Positions 56,726 to 64,000 of a DNA stretch of 64,000 bases are shown in pieces. The stretch is from NCBI RefSeq assembly GCF_018332655.1, contig NZ_BOQL01000044.1, positions 1 through 64,000 of the forward strand, read 5' to 3'. Every line of letters starts with the position of its first letter. The stretch's first letter is position 1. The stretch is from Actinoplanes auranticolor (GTDB taxonomy: Bacteria > Actinomycetota > Actinomycetes > Mycobacteriales > Micromonosporaceae). The position numbers were made by a program, and so were the translations under genes. The notes beneath the pieces were generated by a model. That model was not told where the DNA came from, did not search any database, and was given only the letters and a program-made list of their open reading frames with translations.

Positions 56726-58678
56726 GTGACCCGTACCGCGAAGCTCAGCTCGGCGGCCGGTGCCGCCGTGGCCGTACTGGTCACCGGAGGCTTCGCGCTC
56801 GGACTGCACGTCGCCAACCTGCACAACGGCCTCATCGCGGCGTCGTTCACCGCGGTCGGGCTGTTCGTGGTGCTGCGGCGCCCGGGCAACCGGGAGGGGT
56901 GGCTGTTCGTCGCGACCGGCGCCGCCCACGCGGTGATGTTCGCCGGACGGCAGTACGCCCTGCACACCGGGCCGCTGCCGGGAGCGTCGTGGGCCGGCTG
57001 GCTCGGGGTCTGGCCGCTGCCGATCGTGCTGGTCATCGCCGGCGTCACCATCATGAGCTTCCCCACCGGACGGCTGCCGTCGCGCGGATGGCGGCCGGTC
57101 ACCGGTGTCCTGGCCGGCGTCGGCGTCCTTCTCGCCGTGGTGTCGGCGCTGTGGCCGGTCGAGTACACCCGTACCGCGCTGGTCGCCGCCCATCCGCTCA
57201 GCCTGCCGGGTTTCGCCGCCGCCGACGCGTTCTACCGGATCGCCCGGCCCGCCGGTTACCTGCTGTTCCAGCTGACCTGGGTGGCCTGCGTGGTGATCCG
57301 GCTGCGGCAGGCGCGGGGTGACGAGGCGCGGCAGCTGCGCTGGTTCGTGTACGCCGTCACGGTCTCCGCCGCCGTGATGGTGCTCGGGCTGGCGGTGTGG
57401 CGCTCCCCCGTGCCCGGCACCCTGACGATGCCCGTGGTCGCCGTCGCCGCCGGAGCGGCGATCCTCAAGTACCGGCTCTACGACATCGACCCGGTGATCA
57501 ACAAGTCGCTGGTGTTCGGCGCGATGGCCACGATCGTGACGCTCGGGTACGTGGCCGTGGTCGCCGGCGCCGGCCGCCTCGTCGACGGCAACCGTACGGT
57601 CCTCTCCCTGGTGGCCACGGCGGTGGTGGCCGTCGCCTTCGAGCCGTTGCGCCGGCGGGTCCAGCGGCTGGCCGACCGGCTCGTGCACGGTCACCGGGTC
57701 GGGCCGTACGAGTCGCTCGCCCGGCTGTCCGCCCACCTGGCCGCACCGGCCGGCGGTCTGCTCGACGGCATCTGCCGGACCGTAGCCGACGGCGTCGGCG
57801 CGCAGGAGGTGCTGCTCTTCACCGGTCCGCCCGGCGAGCTGCGGGCGGTGTCCGTCTGGCCGGACACCGGGCCGCTGCCGCCGGGGGTACGGACATGGCC
57901 CGATCAGCACAGCGGCGCGGCCCTCGGCGCGACGGTGACAGTGCCGGTGATGCACGACGGGCGCTTCCGGGGTGTGATCGCCGTCCGCAAGGGTGACCCC
58001 CTGTCGGCTGCCGAGAAGCAGCTGGTCGGCGACCTGGCCGCGCAGGCCGGGCTGGTGCTGGAGCTGCGGGCGACAGCCCAGCGTCTGGTCACGGCCGGGG
58101 ACGCCGCCCGTCGCCGGCTCGAACGCGACCTGCACGACGGGGTGCAGCAGCGGCTGGTCACCGTGGCGATGGAGCTGGGCACCGTCGTCCGGCTCGCCTC
58201 GGCCGCCGGGTCGGCCGAGGTCGCCGAGCGGGCCGCGGCGGTCCGGGCCCGGCTGCTGGAAGCCACCGCGGAGCTGCGCGAGATGGCCCGGGGCCTGCAC
58301 CCGGCCGTGCTCACCCAGGACGGGCTCGAGGCGGCGCTGGGGTTCCTGGCCGACCGGTCCGCGGTGCCGGTCCGGCTCGGCGTGGCGGTCGACCGCCGGC
58401 TGCGCCCGGAGGTCGAGGCGACGGCGTACTTCATGGTCAGCGAGGGCCTGACCAACACCGCCAAGCACGCCGGCGCCGCCCTCGCCTCGGTGCGCGCCGA
58501 GCTCACCGGGGCCGGACTCATCGTCGAAGTGGCTGACGACGGGTCCGGTGGCGCCACCATGGTTGCCGGCAGCGGTCTGGAAGGGCTGGCGGACCGGCTG
58601 GCGACCCTCGGCGCCCGGCTGACGGTCGACAGCGGTCCGGTCGGCACCCGGCTGGCGACGGTGATCCCGTGCGGGTGA
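56726..58678 (+). CDS. NarL-type membrane sensor histidine kinase
   Basis: A 650-residue kinase. Seven or eight helices fill residues ~5-280 (SSAAGAAVAVLVTGGFALGL ... MPVVAVAAGAAILKYRLYDID), the sensor. A GAF-like domain (~350-470) and a HisKA_3 dimerisation domain (RRRLERDLHDGVQQRLVTVAMEL) with the phospho-His follow, then the ATPase (FMVSEGLTNTAKHAGA, GLEGLADRLATLGA). The GTG at 56726 fits the start of the first helix. Its stop overlaps the response regulator gene by 10 bases. Many actinomycete kinases of this shape pair with NarL regulators to sense membrane or redox state; the signal is not defined here. Confidence 0.92.
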   Translation: MTRTAKLSSAAGAAVAVLVTGGFALGLHVANLHNGLIAASFTAVGLFVVLRRPGNREGWLFVATGAAHAVMFAGRQYALHTGPLPGASWAGWLGVWPLPIVLVIAGVTIMSFPTGRLPSRGWRPVTGVLAGVGVLLAVVSALWPVEYTRTALVAAHPLSLPGFAAADAFYRIARPAGYLLFQLTWVACVVIRLRQARGDEARQLRWFVYAVTVSAAVMVLGLAVWRSPVPGTLTMPVVAVAAGAAILKYRLYDIDPVINKSLVFGAMATIVTLGYVAVVAGAGRLVDGNRTVLSLVATAVVAVAFEPLRRRVQRLADRLVHGHRVGPYESLARLSAHLAAPAGGLLDGICRTVADGVGAQEVLLFTGPPGELRAVSVWPDTGPLPPGVRTWPDQHSGAALGATVTVPVMHDGRFRGVIAVRKGDPLSAAEKQLVGDLAAQAGLVLELRATAQRLVTAGDAARRRLERDLHDGVQQRLVTVAMELGTVVRLASAAGSAEVAERAAAVRARLLEATAELREMARGLHPAVLTQDGLEAALGFLADRSAVPVRLGVAVDRRLRPEVEATAYFMVSEGLTNTAKHAGAALASVRAELTGAGLIVEVADDGSGGATMVAGSGLEGLADRLATLGARLTVDSGPVGTRLATVIPCG

Positions 58679-59313
58679 TGCTGGCCGACGACGCGGTCCT
58701 GTTCCGCGAGGGCCTGGCCCGGATCCTGACCGACGTCGGGTTCACCGTCACCGGCCGGGCCGGCGACGGCGCGGAACTGCTCGATCTGGTCCGCGCCGAT
58801 CCGCCCGACGTCGCGGTGATCGACCTGCGGATGCCACCGGGGTACGCCGCCGAGGGCATCGACACAGCGGCGGCGGTCCGCGCCGCGGCGCCCGGGGTCG
58901 GCCTGATGCTCCTGTCGCAGTACGTCGAGGTGCACCACGCGCTCAGGCTGATGACCGACTTCGACGGCGGCGTCGGTTACCTGCTCAAGGACCGGGTCTC
59001 CGACCTCGGTGCGTTCGGCGCCGACGTGCGCAAGGTGGCCCGGGGCGAGACGGTCATCGACCCGGAGCTGGTGACCCGCCTGGTGGCCCGCCGCCGGGAA
59101 CGGGACCCGCTGCGGGCCCTGACCGCCCGTGAACGCGCCGTGCTGGCGCTGATGGCCCAGGGGCTGTCCAACGCCGCGGTGGCCGGTGACCTGCACCTGG
59201 CCGTCAAGACGGTCGAGGCCCACGTGACCGCCATCTTCACCAAGCTGGGCCTGATCCCCGACGATCGCGAGCACCGGCGCGTCCTGGCCGTGCTGACCTT
59301 CCTGCGGGCCTGA
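58669..59313 (+). CDS. NarL/LuxR-type response regulator
   Basis: A 214-residue regulator starting with GTG at 58669. Receiver: D7/D8, phosphoacceptor in VAVIDLRMPPGY, and the Lys in YLLKDRVSDL. LuxR-type HTH at residues ~140-205: LRALTARERAVLALMAQGLSNAAVAGDLHLAVKTVEAHVTAIFTKLG. The mate of the kinase just upstream. Its receiver has an extended loop (PPGYAAEGIDTAAAV) after the phosphorylation site, a common variant (Gly-Tyr-rich) in this actinomycete subgroup. Likely binds the 22-base repeats upstream of the kinase gene. Confidence 0.93.
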   Translation: MRVMLADDAVLFREGLARILTDVGFTVTGRAGDGAELLDLVRADPPDVAVIDLRMPPGYAAEGIDTAAAVRAAAPGVGLMLLSQYVEVHHALRLMTDFDGGVGYLLKDRVSDLGAFGADVRKVARGETVIDPELVTRLVARRRERDPLRALTARERAVLALMAQGLSNAAVAGDLHLAVKTVEAHVTAIFTKLGLIPDDREHRRVLAVLTFLRA

Positions 59314-59393
59314 ACCCCGCCGGCCCGCAAGGTCATTGACTTGTGCCGGTCCCGGTCAGATGCTGGGACTCCGCCGCCGCATGGGAGGGACCG

Positions 59394-60794
59394 ATGCGAC
59401 TGCCGCCGGCCCGCACGGAGGGCACCGCGCTCGTCGTCGCGGCGCGCGCGGGTGACCGCGGCGCCCTGGACGAGCTGGTCCGGACGCACCTGCCGCTGGT
59501 CTACAACCTCACCCGGCGGGCGCTGGGCGGGCATCCCGACGTCGACGACGTCGTACAGGAGGTCATGCTGCGCATGGTGCGGCAGCTACCGGCCCTGCGG
59601 TCCCCCGGGAGCTTCCGGCCCTGGCTGACGGCCATCGCGGTCCACCAGATCGGCACCCACCAGACCCGCGGCCGGGTCGCCGCGGCCCGCACCACCGACC
59701 TCGACGAGCTGGCCGGGCTGCCGGACGCCGGCGCGGAGGTGGAGGGAGCCACCCTGCTGCGGGTGGAGCTGTCGGCCCAGCGGCGGCAGGTGCTGCGGGC
59801 CGGGCGGTGGTTGTCCGCCGAGGAGCGGACGGTGCTCGCCCTGTGGTGGCTGGAGACGGTGGGTGAGCTGACCCGCGCCGACGTGGCCGCGGCCCTGGAC
59901 GTCAAGATCGCGCATGCCGGCGTACGGGTGCAGCGCATGCGCGACCACCTCGAAACCGGCCGGTTGATCACCGCCGCCCTCGACGCCGTGCCCGGCTGCG
60001 GCCGGCTCAGCGCCGTCGTGGCCGGCTGGGACGGGGTGCCGGCCCCGTTCTGGCGCAAGCGCATCATCCGGCACATCCGCTCGTGCCCGGCCTGCCCGGG
60101 CGCCGGCGAGGGCATGGTGCCCACCGAGCGGCTGCTCGGGGGCCTGGCTCTGCTGCCCGTCCCCGCGACGCTCACCGGCGATCATGTGCCGGTCGAGGCG
60201 TTCGCCCGGTCCTCGCTGATCGGCCGCTGCGCTGCGGCGCTGCGGGCTCATCCGGTCGGCGCCGCCGTGACGGCCGGCGCGCTGGCCGCCGGGCTGGTCG
60301 TCGCCCTGGCGGGGTGGTCGACCCTGCCCCCGGCGGCCCGCGCTGTGCTGGCCGATTCCCCGCCCCCCGCGGCCTCCCCCGGCCCGGTCCTGCGGCCCGG
60401 CAAGGTGTCGCTGGAGGCGGCGAACGCCGGCGGCCGGTACGTCTCCCTCTCGGTCGACCGCGGAATTCTCACGCCCGCCGGCACCACGTTGGAGATCGTC
60501 CCCGGGCTGGGCGACCGGGAGTGCTTCTCGCTGCGTACCTCTGACGGACGGCACCTGCGCCATTCGTCGTGGCGGCTGGTGGCGAGCCGGGACGACGGCA
60601 CCGCGCTGTTCCGCAAGGACGCCACGTTCTGCGCGCGGGCCGGTCAGACCGCCGGTTCGGTGACGCTGGAGTCGGCCAACTACCCCCGCTGGTTCGTGCG
60701 CCACGTGGGCGACGAGCTGTGGGTCGACCAGTCCGACGACAGCGCGGGGTTCCGCGCCGACAGCTCCTTCCTGGTCCGTGCGCCGCGGAACTGA
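59394..60794 (+). CDS. ECF sigma factor fused to membrane anchor and AbfB domain
   Basis: A 466-residue fusion. Residues ~1-190 are an ECF sigma factor: sigma2 (LVYNLTRRALGGHPDVDDVVQEVMLRMV) and sigma4 (LSAEERTVLALWWLETVGELTRADVAAALDVKIAHAGVRVQRM). Residues ~200-260 look like a built-in zinc-binding anti-sigma segment (H227-x3-C231-x2-C234 in RHIRSCPAC), and a membrane helix follows at ~289-308. The outer part (~340-465) is an AbfB (CBM42) beta-trefoil: VSLEAANAGGRYVSLSV, DDGTALFRKDATFCARAG, VTLESANYPRWFVRHVGDELWVDQS. It thus predicts a sigma factor tethered to the membrane and controlled by an extracytoplasmic arabinose-type sugar. GGGAGGGA precedes the ATG. Confidence 0.88.
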   Translation: MRLPPARTEGTALVVAARAGDRGALDELVRTHLPLVYNLTRRALGGHPDVDDVVQEVMLRMVRQLPALRSPGSFRPWLTAIAVHQIGTHQTRGRVAAARTTDLDELAGLPDAGAEVEGATLLRVELSAQRRQVLRAGRWLSAEERTVLALWWLETVGELTRADVAAALDVKIAHAGVRVQRMRDHLETGRLITAALDAVPGCGRLSAVVAGWDGVPAPFWRKRIIRHIRSCPACPGAGEGMVPTERLLGGLALLPVPATLTGDHVPVEAFARSSLIGRCAAALRAHPVGAAVTAGALAAGLVVALAGWSTLPPAARAVLADSPPPAASPGPVLRPGKVSLEAANAGGRYVSLSVDRGILTPAGTTLEIVPGLGDRECFSLRTSDGRHLRHSSWRLVASRDDGTALFRKDATFCARAGQTAGSVTLESANYPRWFVRHVGDELWVDQSDDSAGFRADSSFLVRAPRN

Positions 60795-60803
60795 CCGGCG
60801 GGC

Positions 60804-61727
60804 TCACCCGAGCCAGGCGACCACCGCGACGAGCGTCACCGCCGCGGCCGCCGTGGACAGCACGATGGTGTCCCGGGCGAAACCCTCGCCGCGGCCGTAA
60901 CGGCTGGCGAAGACGAAGACGTTCTGCGCGGTCGGCAGGGCCGCGGTCACGACGGCCGCGAGCAGCGCGGGACCGGTCAGCCCGAGAGCGAAATGACCGA
61001 TGAGGTACGCCAGCAGCGGATGGACCAGCGCCTTGAGCACGACTGCCACCAGCCGGTCCGGCGCGTCCGGCCCCGGGCGCAACGGCCGGCTGCCCCGCAG
61101 TGACAGGCCGAGCGCCAGTAGCGTCATCGGCACGGCCGCCCCGCCCAGCAGCACGAACGGCTGCAGCACCGGTTCCGGCATGTCCCACCCGGACAGCGCC
61201 ACCGCGATGCCGGCCCCGGACGCGATCATCAGCGGGTTGCGCGCGGGCATCGCCGCAAGCTGCCGCAGCGACGGCCGCTGCTCCCCGGTCGCCACCTCCA
61301 GCACCGCCAGCGCCGCCGGGCTGGCCAGCAGCACCTGGAACATCAGCACCGGGGCGATGAAGGCCACGTCGCCCAGCACGTACGCGGCGATCGGGATGCC
61401 CAGGTTGCCGGCGTTCACGTAGCCGGCGGCGAGCGCGCCGACGGTCAGCTCGGCGACGCTGCGCCGCCACAGCAGCCGGGCCAGCGTGACGTAGAGGGCG
61501 GCGACGATGAGCGTGCTGAGCACGAACGCGGCCAGGGCCCCGGTGAAGATCCGCCCGATGGTGGACGTGGCGAGGGTGACGAACAGCAGAGCCGGCGCGG
61601 TGACGAAGAAGGCGAGCCGGGTCAGGGTGTCCAGCCCGGCCGCACCGAGCAGCCCGGACCGGCCGATCAGATAGCCGACGAGGACGAGCGCCCAGACGAC
61701 CGCGAAGCCGGTGACGACCTCACGCAC
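60804..61727 (-). CDS. AEC family transporter (auxin efflux carrier type)
   Basis: A 307-residue membrane protein of the AEC (MdcF-like) family: ten helices in two five-helix halves, with the conserved GYLIGRSGLLG start, the YVNAGNLGIPIAAYVLGD helix break (the family's signature Asn/Gly/Pro unwinding site) and TAALPTAQNVFVFASRYG in the second half. Bacterial members move malonate, malate or other organic acids or amino acids. The substrate here is undetermined. It starts with ATG at 61727 and is 10 bases from the convergent sigma gene stop. Confidence 0.9.
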   Translation of the reverse strand: MREVVTGFAVVWALVLVGYLIGRSGLLGAAGLDTLTRLAFFVTAPALLFVTLATSTIGRIFTGALAAFVLSTLIVAALYVTLARLLWRRSVAELTVGALAAGYVNAGNLGIPIAAYVLGDVAFIAPVLMFQVLLASPAALAVLEVATGEQRPSLRQLAAMPARNPLMIASGAGIAVALSGWDMPEPVLQPFVLLGGAAVPMTLLALGLSLRGSRPLRPGPDAPDRLVAVVLKALVHPLLAYLIGHFALGLTGPALLAAVVTAALPTAQNVFVFASRYGRGEGFARDTIVLSTAAAAVTLVAVVAWLG

Positions 61728-61779
61728 CCGTACCGCCCGGCCGCCGCCGCTTGATCAGAACCACAACTGCAGGAGTGTG

Positions 61780-63099
61780 TCACGCCGGCCGCTCCTCGCC
61801 GTCGCGCTGGTAGACGTCGGGGATGTCGTCGCGGTCGGCGTCGAGGTTCTCCTCCTCGTGGATGCGCCGGTAGGTGCGGTTGCGCAGGCGCAGGATCACC
61901 GTGGCGAGCAGGGCGGCGATCAGTGAGCCGGTCAGCACGGCGACCTTCACGTGCTCGTCGCGGTCACTGCCGAGGCCGAACGCCAGTTCCCCGATGAGCA
62001 GCGACACGGTGAAGCCGATACCGGCCAGCACGGCCAGTCCCAGCACGTCCACCCAGGCGAAACTGGTGTCCAGCCGGGCCCGGGTGAAGCGCGTCACCAG
62101 CCAGGTGGCCCCGGTGATGCCGATCGGCTTGCCCAGCACCAGCCCGACCACGATGCCGAGGGCGACGGGATCGCTGAGGGCACTGCCGAAGCCGCTGAGC
62201 CCGCCGACCGCGACCCCGGCTGACATCAGCGCGAAGACCGGGACGGCGACACCCGCGGACAACGGCCGGAACCGGTGCTCGAAGTGCTCGGCCAGCCCGG
62301 GCCCGGCCTCCGGACCGCCGGCCGCGCGGCTCCGCAGCACCGGTACGGCGAACCCGAGCAGCACTCCCGCGACGGTGGCGTGCACCCCGGAGGCGTGCAT
62401 CAGCGTCCACGTGGCGAAGGCCAGGGGCAGCAGGAGCCACCACGATTGCACCCGCCGCTGCACCAGCACGGTGAACGCGCCCAGCGGCACCAGCATGGCG
62501 AGCAACGGCAGCACGGACAGGCTCGCGGTGTAGAAGACAGCAATGATGACGATGGCGAGCAGGTCGTCGACCACCGCCAGGGTGAGCAGGAACGTCCGCA
62601 TCGCGTGCGGCAGACAGCGACCGATCACCGCCAGGACCGCAAGCGCGAAGGCGATGTCGGTCGCGGTCGGGATGGCCCAGCCCTTCCCCTGGCCCGAGGA
62701 GAGGTTGAACAGGACGTAGATCACAGCGGGCACGACCACCCCGCCGACGGCGGCGGCGATCGGCACCGCCGCGCGCCGGGGGTCGCGCAGGTCCCCGGCG
62801 ACGAACTCGCGTTTGAGTTCCAGACCGGCGACGAAGAAGAAGATCGCCAGCAGGCCGTCGGCGGCCCACGTCGCCAGTGACAGGTCCAGATGCAGCGCCG
62901 CGGGGCCGACGGTGAAGCCGCGCAGCGCTTCGTAGCTGTCGTTCCACGGCGAGTTCGCCCAGATCAGCGCGACCACGGCCCCGACCAGCAGCAGCATCCC
63001 GCCGATGGTCTCCTTGCGCAGGATGTCGGCGATGCGGCGGGCCTCGGGCCAGGACCCCCGGCTGAAAAGATGCGGGCCGCGGTGAGGTGCCTGCGTCAT
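61780..63099 (-). CDS. nhaA: Na+/H+ antiporter NhaA
   Basis: A 439-residue antiporter. Twelve helices with the conserved elements: ETIGGMLLLVGAVVALIWANSPWNDSY, IPTATDIAFALAVLAVIG, the ion-binding double Asp in LTLAVVDDLLAIVIIAVFY, and the cytoplasmic KPIGITGATWLVTRF stretch of the second half. It expels Na+ in exchange for H+, guarding pH and salt balance. AGGAG lies 6 bases before the ATG at 63099. A ~50-residue polar tail after the last helix (NRTYRRIHEEENLDADRDDIPDV) is longer than in E. coli NhaA. It is divergent from the universal stress protein gene. Confidence 0.93.
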   Translation of the reverse strand: MTQAPHRGPHLFSRGSWPEARRIADILRKETIGGMLLLVGAVVALIWANSPWNDSYEALRGFTVGPAALHLDLSLATWAADGLLAIFFFVAGLELKREFVAGDLRDPRRAAVPIAAAVGGVVVPAVIYVLFNLSSGQGKGWAIPTATDIAFALAVLAVIGRCLPHAMRTFLLTLAVVDDLLAIVIIAVFYTASLSVLPLLAMLVPLGAFTVLVQRRVQSWWLLLPLAFATWTLMHASGVHATVAGVLLGFAVPVLRSRAAGGPEAGPGLAEHFEHRFRPLSAGVAVPVFALMSAGVAVGGLSGFGSALSDPVALGIVVGLVLGKPIGITGATWLVTRFTRARLDTSFAWVDVLGLAVLAGIGFTVSLLIGELAFGLGSDRDEHVKVAVLTGSLIAALLATVILRLRNRTYRRIHEEENLDADRDDIPDVYQRDGEERPA

Positions 63100-63249
63100 G
63101 AGCGCTCCTGTTTCCGGGGTCGGGTCGGACGTTGCCGACCAGACTTCCCGGCGCACCCACCGGGCAGTCTAGCCACACGTCATTCTCTCGTCCGGCGAGA
63201 CGGCCGCGCGGTCATCTCGCCCGGGGGCCCGGCGTGGCGCGGGCCGGCC

Positions 63250-63263
63250 GGGCCGAAAGTCCC
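63250..63263. promoter_or_regulatory. DosR/DevR-box-like palindrome
   Basis: GGGCCGAAAGTCCC (reverse complement GGGACTTTCGGCCC) resembles the DosR/DevR hypoxia-regulator box, which has GGGAC and GTCCC-type half-sites around a T/A-rich centre. It is 79 bases upstream of a universal stress protein gene, a common DosR target. Its flanks (GGGCCGGCC on both sides) can also pair, so the site might partly reflect a GC-rich hairpin. Confidence 0.4.
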
Positions 63264-63341
63264 GGGCCGGCCGGGACCTCACGCCCTGCCGGCCCGGTGC
63301 CCACCGCGCGCACGATCAGGGCGGGTGAAGGGAGACCCGCC

Positions 63342-64000
63342 ATGACGACATCGACGATCGCCGTCGGCACCGACGGCACCTCGACGAGCGAGGCCGCCGT
63401 GCGGTGGGCCGCGGCGGAGGCATCGCGCCGGGGCGTGCCGCTGCGCATCGTGTACGCGTGCGGCCGCACCGAGGACGCCGCCGAGCAGTTGCTGGCCGGC
63501 GCTGTGCTCGACGCCGCCGTCCGGCAGGCTCAGTCAGCCGCGGCCGATGTCGTCGTCGGTGCCGAGGTGCTGGGTGGCGAACCGGCGCAGATGCTGCTCG
63601 GCCTCGACGTGGACCTCGTGGTGCTCGGGCACCGGGGACGCGGCGGCTTCACCAGCCTGCTGCTCGGCTCGGTCGGGCAGCAGGTCGCCACGCACGCGCG
63701 GGTGCCCGTGGCGGTCGTCCGGGGCCGGGCTGACGCGGCCCGCGGGCCGATCGTGGCCGGCGTCTGCGGCTCGGCCACTGACGAGACGGTCCTGGACGCG
63801 GCCTTCGCCGCCGCGGCCCGGCACGCCTGCCCGCTCGCCGTGCTGCGCACCTACGCCCCGCCGACCCCGCTGTGGGTGGGTGACATCCCGGCGCCCGACG
63901 ACGGCGTCGCCACCCTCAACGGCGCCGCCCGCGAGCGCCTGCACCAGCAGCTGGCCCCCTGGCGGGCGGCCTACCCGCAGGTGGACGCCGAAGCGGTGGT
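63342..64000 (+). CDS. Universal stress protein (partial, runs off the end)
   Basis: The first 219 codons of a tandem UspA protein. Domain 1 opens with IAVGTDGTSTSEAAVRWAAAEASRRGVPLRIVYA and has the ATP-loop LGHRGRGGFTSLLLGSVGQQVATHARVPVAVVRG (G-x2-G-x9-GS pattern); domain 2 begins at GPIVAGVCGSATDETVLDAAFAAAARHA. The second ATP-loop lies beyond the window. GGGAGA precedes the ATG at 63342. USPs of this type bind ATP and accumulate in low oxygen or stationary phase, agreeing with the DosR-like site upstream. Confidence 0.9.
   Translation, partial: MTTSTIAVGTDGTSTSEAAVRWAAAEASRRGVPLRIVYACGRTEDAAEQLLAGAVLDAAVRQAQSAAADVVVGAEVLGGEPAQMLLGLDVDLVVLGHRGRGGFTSLLLGSVGQQVATHARVPVAVVRGRADAARGPIVAGVCGSATDETVLDAAFAAAARHACPLAVLRTYAPPTPLWVGDIPAPDDGVATLNGAARERLHQQLAPWRAAYPQVDAEAV

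Overview
The window is high-GC DNA with dense, often overlapping genes, GTG starts and strong GGAGG ribosome sites, so it comes from an actinomycete. A complete chemotaxis operon, several chemoreceptors, a eukaryote-like single-chain acetyl-CoA carboxylase and many SARP/LuxR/SpoIIE-style regulators point to a motile Micromonosporaceae member such as Actinoplanes. The genus is an inference; no rRNA or other taxonomic marker is present.

Layout. 0.0-2.4 kb: TetR repressor divergent from an FAD monooxygenase, with a cluster of CAACA-N2-TGTTG operators between them, then a DUF309 gene. 2.4-11.3 kb: chemoreceptor (minus strand) divergent from the operon cheW-cheR-cheD-cheB-receptor-like protein-cheY-STAS-cheA, most joints overlapping by 1-8 bases. 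11.3-14.8 kb: small unknown protein, secreted polysaccharide deacetylase with a cellulose-binding-type tail, unknown protein, polytopic membrane protein. 14.9-21.0 kb: large LuxR-type ATPase regulator overlapping a NACHT (NLR-like) ATPase whose last ~145 codons are in another frame. 21.0-28.0 kb: acetyltransferase, NTF2-like protein and a quinate/shikimate catabolic cluster (IclR, shikimate dehydrogenase, Nramp-like carrier, dehydroshikimate dehydratase, TetR). 28.1-33.9 kb: stress/regulatory genes (RsbA-like, SpoIIE phosphatase), two START-type proteins, and two decayed hydrolases. 33.9-39.3 kb: MacB-type export system (permease, ATPase, adaptor, lipoprotein) divergent from a two-component system. 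39.4-41.2 kb: terpene synthase with an atypical metal motif and a DUF1062 gene. 41.2-46.7 kb: the 1828-residue acetyl-CoA carboxylase. 46.9-53.2 kb: SAM methyltransferase, an ABC-exporter relic, hybrid histidine kinase, second chemoreceptor, small ATPase. 53.3-64.0 kb: large secreted protein, membrane protein, NarL-type two-component pair, an ECF sigma factor fused to a membrane anchor and an extracytoplasmic AbfB sugar-binding domain, AEC transporter, NhaA antiporter and a universal stress protein running off the end.

How it works together. The che operon encodes the whole excitation and adaptation pathway: receptors to CheA/CheW to CheY, with CheR/CheB/CheD tuning receptors. The receptor-like protein upstream of cheY carries a CheZ-like FQDxxGQ motif and may supply the phosphatase otherwise missing. 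The quinate cluster should take dehydroquinate/shikimate-type compounds to protocatechuate under two repressors. The MacB set and its two-component system look like an envelope-stress or antibiotic-resistance module.

The items most worth a second look are the sigma factor-AbfB fusion, the CheZ-like receptor protein, the frameshifted NACHT gene, the near-perfect 25-base palindrome upstream of the carboxylase, the paired DnaA boxes at 53.2 kb and the Nramp-like carrier without metal-binding motifs inside the quinate cluster.
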